This document shows positions 16,838 to 25,010 of a stretch of DNA of 46,717 nt, piece after piece. Source of the DNA: Colivivens sp963626085 (lineage in GTDB: Bacteria > Bacteroidota > Bacteroidia > Bacteroidales > Bacteroidaceae); contig CAVFVJ010000028.1 in the NCBI GenBank assembly GCA_963626085.1, forward strand, positions 1 through 46,717, in the 5' to 3' direction. The translations under genes and the position numbers were made by a program. The first letter of the stretch is position 1. Each line of letters starts with the position of its first letter. The notes beneath the pieces were generated by a model. It worked only from the letters and a program-made list of their open reading frames with translations, searched no databases and had not been told where the DNA came from.

Positions 16838-17650
16838 TTATATATAATACGATACTTCAAACACGCTCTCGGGGTATTCGATGGAAGTGAGGAAAAGAGC
16901 GTTGCCTGGTACGCTGCTGCCAGCCGACTGACGGTCTTTTCTCTCTATAACACGACAGAAACCCTCGATGTCCATTGCTCCGCGTCCCACCTCAATGAGT
17001 GTTCCTACCACCGCTCTGACCATGTTGCGCAAGAACCGGTCCGCCTTGATAGTGAAGACCCATTCGCAGTCGGCAAACATTGTGTTGCCAAAATCCTGGT
17101 TTACTTGTGTCCATTCTGCCTGCATAATCTTGCAGAGGTTGGTCTTGGTGTCGGTATGCAACTTCGAGAAACTGGTGAAGTCTGTGTACTCGAACAGTCG
17201 GGTAGCCGCCTCATTCATGAGGGCAAAATTGAGAGGGTGGGGGTAGCGATAACTGTAATGGCGACTGAACGCCTGTTTCTCTGTGATGACGTGGTACTGG
17301 TAGGTGCGTGACAGGGCACTGAACCTCGCATGTGCTTCGTCGTTCACTCTTACCACCTTCTGTACAACGATGTCTGGCGGCAGCATACGGTTGAGCTTAT
17401 GGCAGAGCCACTGGCAGAACGGACTGGAGGACTGCTTCCGTGTGAAGCTCTCGTCGCAGTCGAAATGCGCCACCATCATACTTGCGTTTACCTCAGCGTC
17501 CGTCCGTCCGGCTCCGATTACTTCGGTCTCTTTGCCCGACAGTAAGGTGAGCGCACGCATCAGTTCCGCCTGTATGCTGTTGGCGTTGGGTTGTACTTGC
17601 CACCCGTGGTAGTTTTTCCCGTCGTATGCGAGATAGATGAAGTAACGCAT
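16838..17650 (-). CDS. truA: tRNA pseudouridine synthase A
   Basis: This 270-residue enzyme makes pseudouridine at positions 38-40 of tRNA anticodon stems. The start is ATG 17650 (MRYFIYLAYDGKNYHGWQVQ), two bases after the upstream DUF5715 stop codon; the longer frame would overlap that gene. The catalytic Asp51 lies in GAGRTDAEVNA, and the conserved RTYQYHV and FLRNMVRAVVGTLIEVG segments are present. The near-zero spacing to DUF5715 indicates translational coupling in an operon that continues into yitT. Confidence 0.97.
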   Translation of the reverse strand: MRYFIYLAYDGKNYHGWQVQPNANSIQAELMRALTLLSGKETEVIGAGRTDAEVNASMMVAHFDCDESFTRKQSSSPFCQWLCHKLNRMLPPDIVVQKVVRVNDEAHARFSALSRTYQYHVITEKQAFSRHYSYRYPHPLNFALMNEAATRLFEYTDFTSFSKLHTDTKTNLCKIMQAEWTQVNQDFGNTMFADCEWVFTIKADRFLRNMVRAVVGTLIEVGRGAMDIEGFCRVIERKDRQSAGSSVPGNALFLTSIEYPESVFEVSYYI

Positions 17651-17652
17651 TG

Positions 17653-18480
17653 TCAGATTACAGTCAGGTGAAAGCACGCCTGTTGCTTCTCGTATTTCAC
17701 ATAACACCGCCCTTTGGCGCGCAAATCGAACAGCACTTCAGCCAGTACTTTCTTCAGTCCCTCATCATAACGTGTGGGTTCTCCTCCACCGACTGGAATG
17801 AAGCGGTTGTATGTGATGTCTATGGTAGTGCCGTAGCTGTGGCATGAGTTGGTGACCGAATTTGTGTTCCCCCTTTGCAGCCCACGTATGTCCTCATCGG
17901 TGCGCATCACGGATGTGACCACCGGAAGGTGTAGTGCCAGTCCCTTAGAGTGGAGCGAGTCTACGAAGTTGATGCCTATTGCATTGAGTAACATCTGTGC
18001 CTTGGGAACGAGGTATGGTACGGAGTGGGTCAGCTCCTCAAGGATGTAGAAAGGCGAACTGGATATGTTGGTCAGTCTGCTTTTCTTCACGTCGTCCATC
18101 ACATCTCGTCTTGTGGATTTGGGAGTGACACCGTTCTCTATGGCTACCCTCAGTTGTGTGGCATTACTGTCTGGGAAACAGTCGGGATAACTCCACACCT
18201 TGGCTGACGTAAAGTTGCTTGTCGTGGTGTCTGTCGTGCGCATCGTACTTGCGTCAGTGCTGTTGCAACTGTCAGTCTGTGCAGATACAGCGTCCTTCAG
18301 TTCCGACTCTATGATTTCCTGTTCTTCGTCTACTGTGACATCCTTCACTTTGCTTACGGAAGGTTTGCCCACCAGCGGACTCAGCCCATACAGGTGGCTG
18401 ATGCCAGCCAACGCACCTGTAAGCAATATGAAGCACGTCAGGAATTTCGTTTTGTTGTATTTCTGTCTGTTTTTAGCCAC
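17653..18480 (-). CDS. DUF5715 family protein with M15-like peptidase fold
   Basis: This 275-residue protein has a single N-terminal membrane anchor (KFLTCFILLTGALAGISHLY). A spacer of about 90 residues precedes a C-terminal region that keeps the zinc layout of M15 D-Ala-D-Ala carboxypeptidases: His214 and Asp221 in CHSYGTTIDI, and Glu and His in KYEKQQACFHLTV near the end. This suggests a periplasmic peptidoglycan-active or peptidoglycan-binding enzyme. The family is known mostly from Bacteroidales and I know of no characterised member. It leads the operon DUF5715-truA-yitT and has its own -7 box. Confidence 0.75.
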   Translation of the reverse strand: MAKNRQKYNKTKFLTCFILLTGALAGISHLYGLSPLVGKPSVSKVKDVTVDEEQEIIESELKDAVSAQTDSCNSTDASTMRTTDTTTSNFTSAKVWSYPDCFPDSNATQLRVAIENGVTPKSTRRDVMDDVKKSRLTNISSSPFYILEELTHSVPYLVPKAQMLLNAIGINFVDSLHSKGLALHLPVVTSVMRTDEDIRGLQRGNTNSVTNSCHSYGTTIDITYNRFIPVGGGEPTRYDEGLKKVLAEVLFDLRAKGRCYVKYEKQQACFHLTVI

Positions 18481-18499
18481 TACAAATGAATTTTTCCTG

Positions 18500-18507
18500 C
18501 AAAGGTA
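18500..18507 (-). promoter_or_regulatory. -7 box of the DUF5715 operon
   Basis: On the minus strand, TACCTTTG followed by CAGG, 20 bases ahead of ATG 18480. No clear -33 box. Confidence 0.55.
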
Positions 18508-18528
18508 CTAAAAGTTTATGGTTCGGGA

Positions 18529-18558
18529 TTTGGCGTTGGTGGATTTTTTATAATTTTG
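18529..18558 (+). promoter_or_regulatory. Promoter of the MORN lipoprotein gene
   Basis: TTTG (18529-18532), an 18-bp spacer and TAATTTTG (18551-18558), 23 bases ahead of ATG 18582. It is divergent from the DUF5715 promoter. Confidence 0.65.
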
Positions 18559-18581
18559 CATCCTACAAGAGTGGTATATAG

Positions 18582-19361
18582 ATGAAAAAGATTATGTGTA
18601 TGCTTGCTCCGGCCTTATTGGTCGTAGCCGCATGTGGAAACGGAGGTGGGGAAAAACCAGAGAACGGAGAAGGACGATACCAGTATCCCGATAGTAGTGT
18701 GTATGAGGGTCACTGGAAGAATTACTTGAGATCTGGACAAGGTAAGATGATGTGGAGCAACGGCTGCTCGTATGTGGGTGAGTGGGACGACGACCTGCCT
18801 AACGGAGAAGGTGTGTACACTTGGGCTGACGGCAACACTTTCGATGGAGAGTTTCGGGACAGTCTGCCGTGCGGAGAAGGGCGTTACACGTGGAAGGATG
18901 GCTCTTATTATGTGGGGACTTACAAGAACGGACATCCGAACGGAAACGGCAAGTACCTTGCGACTGACGGCTCTATGAAGGAGGGCTTCTTCAAGAATGG
19001 CTGGCTGGAAGGCGAGGGCGTGGCAGTCAATGAGTTTTCCGAGAAGTATACTGGCGAGTTCAGAAAAGGACTTCCTCATGGTCACGGTACGATGGAATAT
19101 CCTAATGGCGACAAGTATGAAGGCGACTGGGTGAATGGCAAGAGCGAAGGTGAAGGCACTTACTACTACTCAAGCGGCAGTATGTACGTGGGACATTTCC
19201 ACAAGGGTAAGTCTGAGGGCTTCGGCACTTACTACTGGGACAATGGCAACAAGTACGAGGGCAACTGGCACAATGACAAACGCAACGGCTACGGTAAACT
19301 GATCACTACCGACGGAGAGGTGTACGAGGGGGAGTGGTACAACGATGAGTTTCAGGGGTAA
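18582..19361 (+). CDS. MORN-repeat lipoprotein
   Basis: This 259-residue lipoprotein (lipobox VVAAC, Cys18) is almost entirely MORN repeats. From about residue 38 there are nine complete 23-residue units and one partial unit of the form xxYxGxWxNxxxxGxGxYxxxdG, for example DKYEGDWVNGKSEGEGTYYY. MORN arrays form a long beta-sheet used for protein or lipid contact. In this family it carries no enzyme motif, so an envelope scaffold or adhesion role is the most that can be said. The fifth unit (VAVNEFS) is degenerate. It ends five bases from the convergent TlpA-like gene, with no terminator between. Confidence 0.88.
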   Translation: MKKIMCMLAPALLVVAACGNGGGEKPENGEGRYQYPDSSVYEGHWKNYLRSGQGKMMWSNGCSYVGEWDDDLPNGEGVYTWADGNTFDGEFRDSLPCGEGRYTWKDGSYYVGTYKNGHPNGNGKYLATDGSMKEGFFKNGWLEGEGVAVNEFSEKYTGEFRKGLPHGHGTMEYPNGDKYEGDWVNGKSEGEGTYYYSSGSMYVGHFHKGKSEGFGTYYWDNGNKYEGNWHNDKRNGYGKLITTDGEVYEGEWYNDEFQG

Positions 19362-19366
19362 GCAAG

Positions 19367-20524
19367 CTAAAGCAGCTTCAGAATCTCGTTCTCGATGGTT
19401 GTGCTGACATCTGAACTGCGTTTCACCAACTCGTTGTCGCGGTTGATGAGGAAGAACGTTGGCAGAGTCTGAACCCCATAGAGGCGCACTGCGTTACCGT
19501 TGGTCTCGTGTACGCAGATCCACGGCAGGTTCTCGCATGAGAACTTCCAGAAATGTGTGTCGTCGTCGAGCGACACCTGATAAATCTCCAATCCACGGTC
19601 TTTATACTTATCGTAGAGGTCGCGCATCAGACGTGTGCGTTCAGCAGACTGTGCGGCACTGTACATGGTGAAGTCGAGCATCACAACCTTTCCCTTGAGC
19701 GATGTAAGGGTGTGCGTCTTGCCGTTGATGTCAGGCAGAGCGATGTCAATAAGTCCCACTTCCGTGATTTTCGACCCGTCAATCTCTACTTCCTGCACTT
19801 TTTTCGGAGAGGTGTTGCTCATTCCCTGTATTGCCATATTACATATCTGTTCGGTGCGTTTGGCATTGGGGTGAAAACCGTCCCATGCCGTTGCTACAGC
19901 GGCATAGCACTTAACGTCGTCGCGGTCGGTCAACGGATTGAACAGCTGGTAGGATGTAGTGAGGTCGGTGATGGACTGGCACACTGCGTAATATGCGGAG
20001 GCTTCCATCGGAGCCTTGAATATATAATCGTTCTTCATCCTTTCCTTATACTGTCTGACAAGTGAGTTGATGCTGTCCACGATATCTCCAGGATACATAG
20101 ACGTGTTCTTCTCCAATGCGATAATCTCAGCCTGTAGTTTTGCTTGTTGTCTGCAAATCTCTTTTATCCGCAGACTATTCTCCGAACCCTCTACAGTGTA
20201 GTCAGAACTCATAGTAGGTAACTTTGCTGCGAACGTGACGGTCTCCGTTGAGTCGATGGAGAAATTGATTCGTCTGTCTCCTATACGGAGCGCATAGAAC
20301 TCAGGACAGGTGGGTGCTGCCGCACTGAAGGAGAAACTTCCGCTTGCCGACAGTCGGGTAGAGTCCAACTTCTGTACCCCTTCGAGTGTCATTGCCTCTA
20401 AAAAGAGCATGGAACCTTCTGCTTCTTCGATGGTTCCCTCAACGTGAAACTTGGGCGTGTTGTCGCACGAAACGAGCGTAGCCGCTCCTGTGATTATAAC
20501 TGCAAGATATTGGTTGAATGTCAT
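19367..20524 (-). CDS. DUF4369 / TlpA-like lipoprotein lacking the CxxC active site
   Basis: This is a 385-residue lipoprotein. I start at ATG 20524, giving a signal peptide with lipobox TLVSC. Residues about 25-120 match the DUF4369 beta domain often fused to thioredoxin-like proteins in Bacteroidetes. The C-terminal part (about 265-385) is a TlpA/AhpC-type thioredoxin fold: LKGKVVMLDFTMYSAAQSAE, then LEIYQVSLDDDTHFW and VQTLPTFFLINRD with the cis-Pro loop. The usual WCxPC active site is replaced by MYSAAQS, so no redox cysteines remain there. It is probably a binding or structural relative, not a thiol oxidoreductase. It converges on the MORN gene and is divergent from pnp. Confidence 0.8.
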   Translation of the reverse strand: MTFNQYLAVIITGAATLVSCDNTPKFHVEGTIEEAEGSMLFLEAMTLEGVQKLDSTRLSASGSFSFSAAAPTCPEFYALRIGDRRINFSIDSTETVTFAAKLPTMSSDYTVEGSENSLRIKEICRQQAKLQAEIIALEKNTSMYPGDIVDSINSLVRQYKERMKNDYIFKAPMEASAYYAVCQSITDLTTSYQLFNPLTDRDDVKCYAAVATAWDGFHPNAKRTEQICNMAIQGMSNTSPKKVQEVEIDGSKITEVGLIDIALPDINGKTHTLTSLKGKVVMLDFTMYSAAQSAERTRLMRDLYDKYKDRGLEIYQVSLDDDTHFWKFSCENLPWICVHETNGNAVRLYGVQTLPTFFLINRDNELVKRSSDVSTTIENEILKLL

Positions 20525-20556
20525 GAGATGTCGGGTTTTGTGATTTAAACGTGTGA

Positions 20557-20564
20557 CAAAATTA
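20557..20564 (-). promoter_or_regulatory. -7 box of the TlpA-like gene
   Basis: On the minus strand, TAATTTTG, 33 bases ahead of ATG 20524. No clear -33 box. Confidence 0.5.
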
Positions 20565-20659
20565 GGTATAAAAACGCAGACAGACCATAAATTCGATAAA
20601 AAAAACAATTGCGGACAAAATAATGTGCCCGAGCCAAGTACGCTTTCGCCTTTAATTCG

Positions 20660-20667
20660 TATCTTTG
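20660..20667 (+). promoter_or_regulatory. -7 box of pnp
   Basis: TATCTTTG is followed by CACG, 30 bases ahead of ATG 20697. It shows that longer upstream starts in this frame are not used. Confidence 0.6.
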
Positions 20668-20696
20668 CACGAATTTATTTTTTTAATAATAACAAG

Positions 20697-23036
20697 ATGA
20701 ACGTAATTACAAAGAAGGTCTCATTGCCTGACGGAAGAGAAATCAGCATTGAGACAGGTAAGCTTGCAAAACAAGCCGATGGGGCGGTAATGCTTCGTAT
20801 GGGCAACACTATGCTCCTGGCCACTGTTTGTGCAGCTAAAGATGCCGTACCAGGAACAGATTTTATGCCACTCCAGGTAGAGTATCGTGAGAAGTATGCG
20901 GCAAACGGCCGTTTCCCTGGAGGTTTTACAAAACGTGAAGGCAAACCGTCAGACGAGGAGATCCTCACCTGCCGGCTTGTTGACCGTGCACTCCGTCCTC
21001 TGTTCCCTTCCAACTATCATGCGGAAGTATATGTGAATGTAATCCTTTTCTCTGCAGACGGAGTTGATATGCCTGATGCTCTTGCTGGTTTCGCAGCGTC
21101 CGCTGCACTGGCATGCTCTGATATACCATTCGACGGCCCGATTTCGGAAGTGCGTGTGGCACGCGTGGATGGAGAGTTTGTAATCAATCCTACTTTCGAA
21201 CAGCAGAAGAAAGCCGACATCGACCTTATGGTGGGTGCTACAGAAGAGAACATCATGATGGTTGAGGGCGAGATGAAAGAAGTGAGCGAGCAGGAACTGC
21301 TTGAGGCTCTGAAAGCAGCGCATGAGGCAATCAAGCCACAGTGCCGTCTGCAGAAGGAACTGATGAAGGAACTCGGCACTGATGTCAAGCGTGAGTATTG
21401 CCATGAGGTGAACGATGAGGAACTTCGTGAGTCTGTTAAGAAAGAGTGCTATCAGAAGGCTTACGATGTGACTAAACAGGGACTGGAGAAGCACCAGCGT
21501 GCTGATGCCTTCGAAGCTATCCGTGAGAACTTCAAGGAAGAGTATGCAGCGGCACATGCCGAACTGTCAGAAGATGAACTGGAAGAGAAGAACACTCTTA
21601 TCGACAGGTATTATGCTGATGTAGAGCGTGACGCAATGCGTCGTTGCATCCTAGATGAGGGTATACGTCTTGACGGACGCAAGACTACAGAAATCCGTCC
21701 GATATGGTGTGAGGTGAGTCCTCTGCCAGGACCTCACGGTTCGGCTATCTTCACACGTGGAGAGACACAGGCTCTTGCAACCACTACCCTCGGAACCAAA
21801 CTGGACGAGAAACTGGTGGACGGTGCGCTTGAGCGTTACAACATGAAATACCTCCTTCACTATAACTTCCCTCCATTCTCAACAGGTGAGGCAAAAGCAC
21901 AGCGCAGTGTTGGTCGTCGAGAGATAGGACACGGACACCTTGCATGGAGAGCGATCAAAGGACAGATTCCAGAGGACTATCCTTACACAATACGTGTTGT
22001 GAGTGATGTACTTGAGTCAAACGGTTCTTCTTCAATGGCAACCACTTGTGCCGGAACTCTGTCTCTGATGGATGCTGGTGTGCCAATCAAGAACCCTGTG
22101 GCAGGAATCGCTATGGGACTTATCAAGAACCCAGGAGAGGAAAAGTACGCTATCCTTAGCGACATCCTCGGTGACGAGGACCACCTTGGTGACATGGACT
22201 TCAAGACCACTGGTACGGTCAACGGTCTGACTGCTACTCAGATGGACATCAAGTGTGACGGACTCTCTTACGAGATTTTGGAGAAAGCTCTCATGCAGGC
22301 TAAGGCAGGACGTGAGCATATCATGGGCGAGATGATGAAGACACTCTCCGCTCCGCGTGCCGAACTCAAGCCTCATGTGCCTCGCATCGAACAGATTATC
22401 GTACCGAAAGAATTTATTGGTGCTATCATCGGTCCTGGTGGTAAGGTTATACAGGGTATGCAAGAGGAGACAGGTACAACCATCACTATCGAGGAAGAGG
22501 ATGGAGTAGGCAAGGTACAAGTGTCTGCGCCTAACAAGGAGTGTATCGATGCAGCTATGAAGAAGATAAAGGGTATCATCGCAGTACCGGAGATTGGCGA
22601 AGTCTACAAGAGTATCGTCAAGTCAATCATGCCTTACGGATGCTTCGTTGAGTTCCTGCCAGGCAAGGAAGGACTCCTTCATATCTCCGAGATTGACTGG
22701 AAGCGTTTCGGTACAATGGAAGAGACTGGTATCAATGAAGGTGACGAGATTGATGTCAAGTTGCTTGATGTCGACAAGAAGACAGGAAAGTACAAGTTGT
22801 CACACCGTGTACTTGTGGAGAAACCAGAAGGCTATGTTGAACGTCCTGCACGTCCTGAGCGTGGTGAACGCAGCGACCGTGGCGATCGTCAGGGTCGTGG
22901 CGACCGTCGTGATAACCACGGTCGTGGCGATCGTCACCAGTCACGGCATAGTGATTTCAGAAAGGATGAACATGTAAGTGAAGGCGATGCGTCTGCAGAA
23001 GGCGTCAAGAGTGCTTTGGATGACTTCTTGAAATAA
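20697..23036 (+). CDS. pnp: Polyribonucleotide nucleotidyltransferase (PNPase)
   Basis: This 779-residue 3'-5' phosphorolytic exoribonuclease works in RNA decay. ATG 20697 follows the -7 box and opens with MNVITKKVSLPDGREISIET. The order is: first RNase PH domain, helical linker (about 210-320), second RNase PH domain (EVSPLPGPHGSAIFTRGETQ; SNGSSSMATTCAG), KH domain (GAIIGPGGKVI near 578), and S1 domain (MPYGCFVEFLPGKEGLLHIS near 645). The tail of about 60 residues is rich in Arg-Gly, Arg-Asp and Glu (GRGDRRDNHGRGDRHQ), a disordered RNA-binding extension seen in Bacteroidetes PNPases. A terminator follows. Confidence 0.98.
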   Translation: MNVITKKVSLPDGREISIETGKLAKQADGAVMLRMGNTMLLATVCAAKDAVPGTDFMPLQVEYREKYAANGRFPGGFTKREGKPSDEEILTCRLVDRALRPLFPSNYHAEVYVNVILFSADGVDMPDALAGFAASAALACSDIPFDGPISEVRVARVDGEFVINPTFEQQKKADIDLMVGATEENIMMVEGEMKEVSEQELLEALKAAHEAIKPQCRLQKELMKELGTDVKREYCHEVNDEELRESVKKECYQKAYDVTKQGLEKHQRADAFEAIRENFKEEYAAAHAELSEDELEEKNTLIDRYYADVERDAMRRCILDEGIRLDGRKTTEIRPIWCEVSPLPGPHGSAIFTRGETQALATTTLGTKLDEKLVDGALERYNMKYLLHYNFPPFSTGEAKAQRSVGRREIGHGHLAWRAIKGQIPEDYPYTIRVVSDVLESNGSSSMATTCAGTLSLMDAGVPIKNPVAGIAMGLIKNPGEEKYAILSDILGDEDHLGDMDFKTTGTVNGLTATQMDIKCDGLSYEILEKALMQAKAGREHIMGEMMKTLSAPRAELKPHVPRIEQIIVPKEFIGAIIGPGGKVIQGMQEETGTTITIEEEDGVGKVQVSAPNKECIDAAMKKIKGIIAVPEIGEVYKSIVKSIMPYGCFVEFLPGKEGLLHISEIDWKRFGTMEETGINEGDEIDVKLLDVDKKTGKYKLSHRVLVEKPEGYVERPARPERGERSDRGDRQGRGDRRDNHGRGDRHQSRHSDFRKDEHVSEGDASAEGVKSALDDFLK

Positions 23037-23049
23037 TAAAGTATGTATT

Positions 23050-23091
23050 GTGTTCCTCATTCTCATCAAGGGAAAGGGGAACACTTTTTTT
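23050..23091 (+). terminator. pnp terminator
   Basis: GTGTTCC (23050-23056) pairs with GGAACAC (23078-23084), followed by seven T. Confidence 0.85.
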
Positions 23092-23125
23092 ATATTAGAA
23101 CTGCTAATCGTCAAAATCCATTGTA

Positions 23126-23995
23126 ATGAAGAAAGTTTTTTATGTTGTTCTAGCATGTATGTCAGTATTCTCAGTCGGGTCATGTGGACTAATAGGGGAT
23201 AAGACTCAAGATAATCCGTCGGACTCGTTAGCTCTTGACTCTATTGCATTGGGCGACTTTGAATTCAAGACAAGTCGTGTGGCTTTCAAGGACAGCTTGG
23301 AGCAGAATGGGGTGACAGTATTCTATGATGTTGACTTAGAGGTGCCGGTGTCAGGTTCAGCTCCACTGGTGTCTGCTGTACGGAAGTGGATTGACAACAT
23401 GTTGGGCGGTTCGTACGGAGGAGAACTGAAGTTCGATGATGCGATGCTCCTCTATTATGCCAACGCATATTTTCAGGACTGTGAGGACAACGAACTCTTT
23501 GTGGGGACGGGTGCTTCGACTAACCTGAAGGTATCTGTTGTGGCTAACACCGACAGTTTTGTAAGTTACGTGGCGGACGGTTATGTGTACACAGGTGGTG
23601 CGCATGGACTTCCTTTCATAAATGGTGTAACCTTTTTGAAGGATGGGGGAAAAACTCTCGGATGGGATTTGTTTGCTGACACTACGAAAATTGCACCTCT
23701 GTTCAAGGAGGGAGTGAACGCTTATTTCTCCAGTGTGTATGAGAACGACAGCACGAAGAAACATGTGGATTTGGATGAGTTCTTATTCGACGATGCAAGG
23801 AAATCGTTCCCATTGCCAACTACAGAACCATGGCTTGTAGACAGTGGGGTATCGTTCGTTTACGGTGCCTATGAAATAGCTCCGTATGCGGCTGGTATGC
23901 CGCAAGCCACTATCCCTGCCAAGTCTGTGGAGAAGTATCTGTCGGACAAAGCCAAGAAGCTCTTGTTCCCAGCCTCTCCTCGTCAAGACCAATAG
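23126..23995 (+). CDS. DUF3298 (RsiV-like) lipoprotein
   Basis: This 289-residue lipoprotein has signal peptide MKKVFYVVLACMSVFSVGSC (Cys20). It matches the DUF4163/DUF3298 architecture known from RsiV and from many Bacteroidetes lipoproteins: a first alpha/beta part with VDLEVPVSGSAPLVSAVRKW, then the signature GYVYTGGAHGLPF near 150 and TFLKDGGKTLGWDLF. RsiV of Bacillus binds lysozyme; whether this protein does is unknown. It has no sigma factor neighbour. It lies between the pnp terminator and the diiron-domain regulator gene, 43 bases upstream of the latter, and may be co-transcribed with it. Confidence 0.8.
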   Translation: MKKVFYVVLACMSVFSVGSCGLIGDKTQDNPSDSLALDSIALGDFEFKTSRVAFKDSLEQNGVTVFYDVDLEVPVSGSAPLVSAVRKWIDNMLGGSYGGELKFDDAMLLYYANAYFQDCEDNELFVGTGASTNLKVSVVANTDSFVSYVADGYVYTGGAHGLPFINGVTFLKDGGKTLGWDLFADTTKIAPLFKEGVNAYFSSVYENDSTKKHVDLDEFLFDDARKSFPLPTTEPWLVDSGVSFVYGAYEIAPYAAGMPQATIPAKSVEKYLSDKAKKLLFPASPRQDQ

Positions 23996-24038
23996 TCTGT
24001 TTCTTCTGGGATTGATAATGTACGGATAATTAAGATAA

Positions 24039-25010
24039 ATGGATATGAGGGACTTTAGACCTACCGACCAGCTTTCGGTGATTATCAAATATGACTACCG
24101 CTTGATTCAGGTGGTAGTGAGATTGGGTATATCAATGGGGTTTGCGGACAAGACGGTCAGTGAAGTGTGCCACCAACACGGTGTGGATGTGCACACGTTT
24201 TTGGCTGTAGTCAATCTCGCACGACATATATTACAGCCTACGGACAGTAAGTCTGACGTGTCGCTCGACATGATTGATGTGAATTCTCTGCTTGGTTATC
24301 TGAAACGTACACATTATTATATATTACACCATGAAATTCCGAGCATGAGACGTAACCTGCTCGGTGCGTTAGACTGTTCTAGACAGAACGAGGTCACCTT
24401 CCTTCTGCTGAAGTATTTCGATATGTACTGTTCTGAAGTGCAGAATCATATTCAGTTTGAAGAGGATGAGGTGTATGTGTATGCCGAGTCCTTGATGACT
24501 GGTGGTGCGCTGTCCGATAAAAAGGGTGCTTTTCACCGCCATACAGAGGATTTTGTCGACAAACTGAACGAACTCATCAATGTGTTCCTTCAGTATTATC
24601 CTCAGGAGGGAAGCAATGACGCTCTGAACGATGTGGTGTACGGAATTTACCGTGTGGAGCAAGACATCCGTATACACTGCACCATAGAGGATGAGTTGCT
24701 TGTGCCGTTGATAAGGAAAATGGAACACCGACGCACCAAGGCATTGACTACAGGTGCGGAAAAAACACAAAACTCTTACGAGACGACATCAGCTTCGTCG
24801 CAATTGTCAGACCGTGAGAAGGCAGTGGCTGTGTGTGTTGCCAAGGGATTGTCAAATAAGGACATTGCCGACAAGTTGTTCCTTAGTGTCAATACCGTCA
24901 CTACTCACCGTCGCAACATAGCACGCAAGCTCAACATTCATTCTGCGGCAGGTATTGCTATCTATTGCGTTGTGAACAAATTGGTAAGCCTTGAGGAAAT
25001 AAATATCTAA
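24039..25010 (+). CDS. RIC/hemerythrin-like diiron domain fused to LuxR-type DNA-binding domain
   Basis: This 323-residue protein appears to be a one-component regulator. Residues 10-65 resemble the ScdA N-terminal domain (KTVSEVCHQHGVDVHTFLAVV). Residues 85-230 look like a four-helix hemerythrin/RIC bundle with candidate diiron ligands His92 or His97, His137, Glu141, His168, His213 and Glu217. After a linker, residues 255-315 are a LuxR/GerE helix-turn-helix (LSDREKAVAVCVAKGLSNKD, SVNTVTTHRRNIARKL). RIC (YtfE/ScdA) proteins repair nitrosative or oxidative damage to Fe-S clusters; fused to DNA-binding, such a domain would suit sensing NO, oxygen or iron. The stop codon overlaps that of the convergent helicase by 4 bases. 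Confidence 0.8.
   Translation: MDMRDFRPTDQLSVIIKYDYRLIQVVVRLGISMGFADKTVSEVCHQHGVDVHTFLAVVNLARHILQPTDSKSDVSLDMIDVNSLLGYLKRTHYYILHHEIPSMRRNLLGALDCSRQNEVTFLLLKYFDMYCSEVQNHIQFEEDEVYVYAESLMTGGALSDKKGAFHRHTEDFVDKLNELINVFLQYYPQEGSNDALNDVVYGIYRVEQDIRIHCTIEDELLVPLIRKMEHRRTKALTTGAEKTQNSYETTSASSQLSDREKAVAVCVAKGLSNKDIADKLFLSVNTVTTHRRNIARKLNIHSAAGIAIYCVVNKLVSLEEINI

Noticed and set aside
22840..22945. Repetitive GGTCGTGGCGATCGT-like DNA near the pnp end
   Set aside because: It encodes the Arg/Gly/Asp-rich tail of PNPase, so protein composition explains the repeats.
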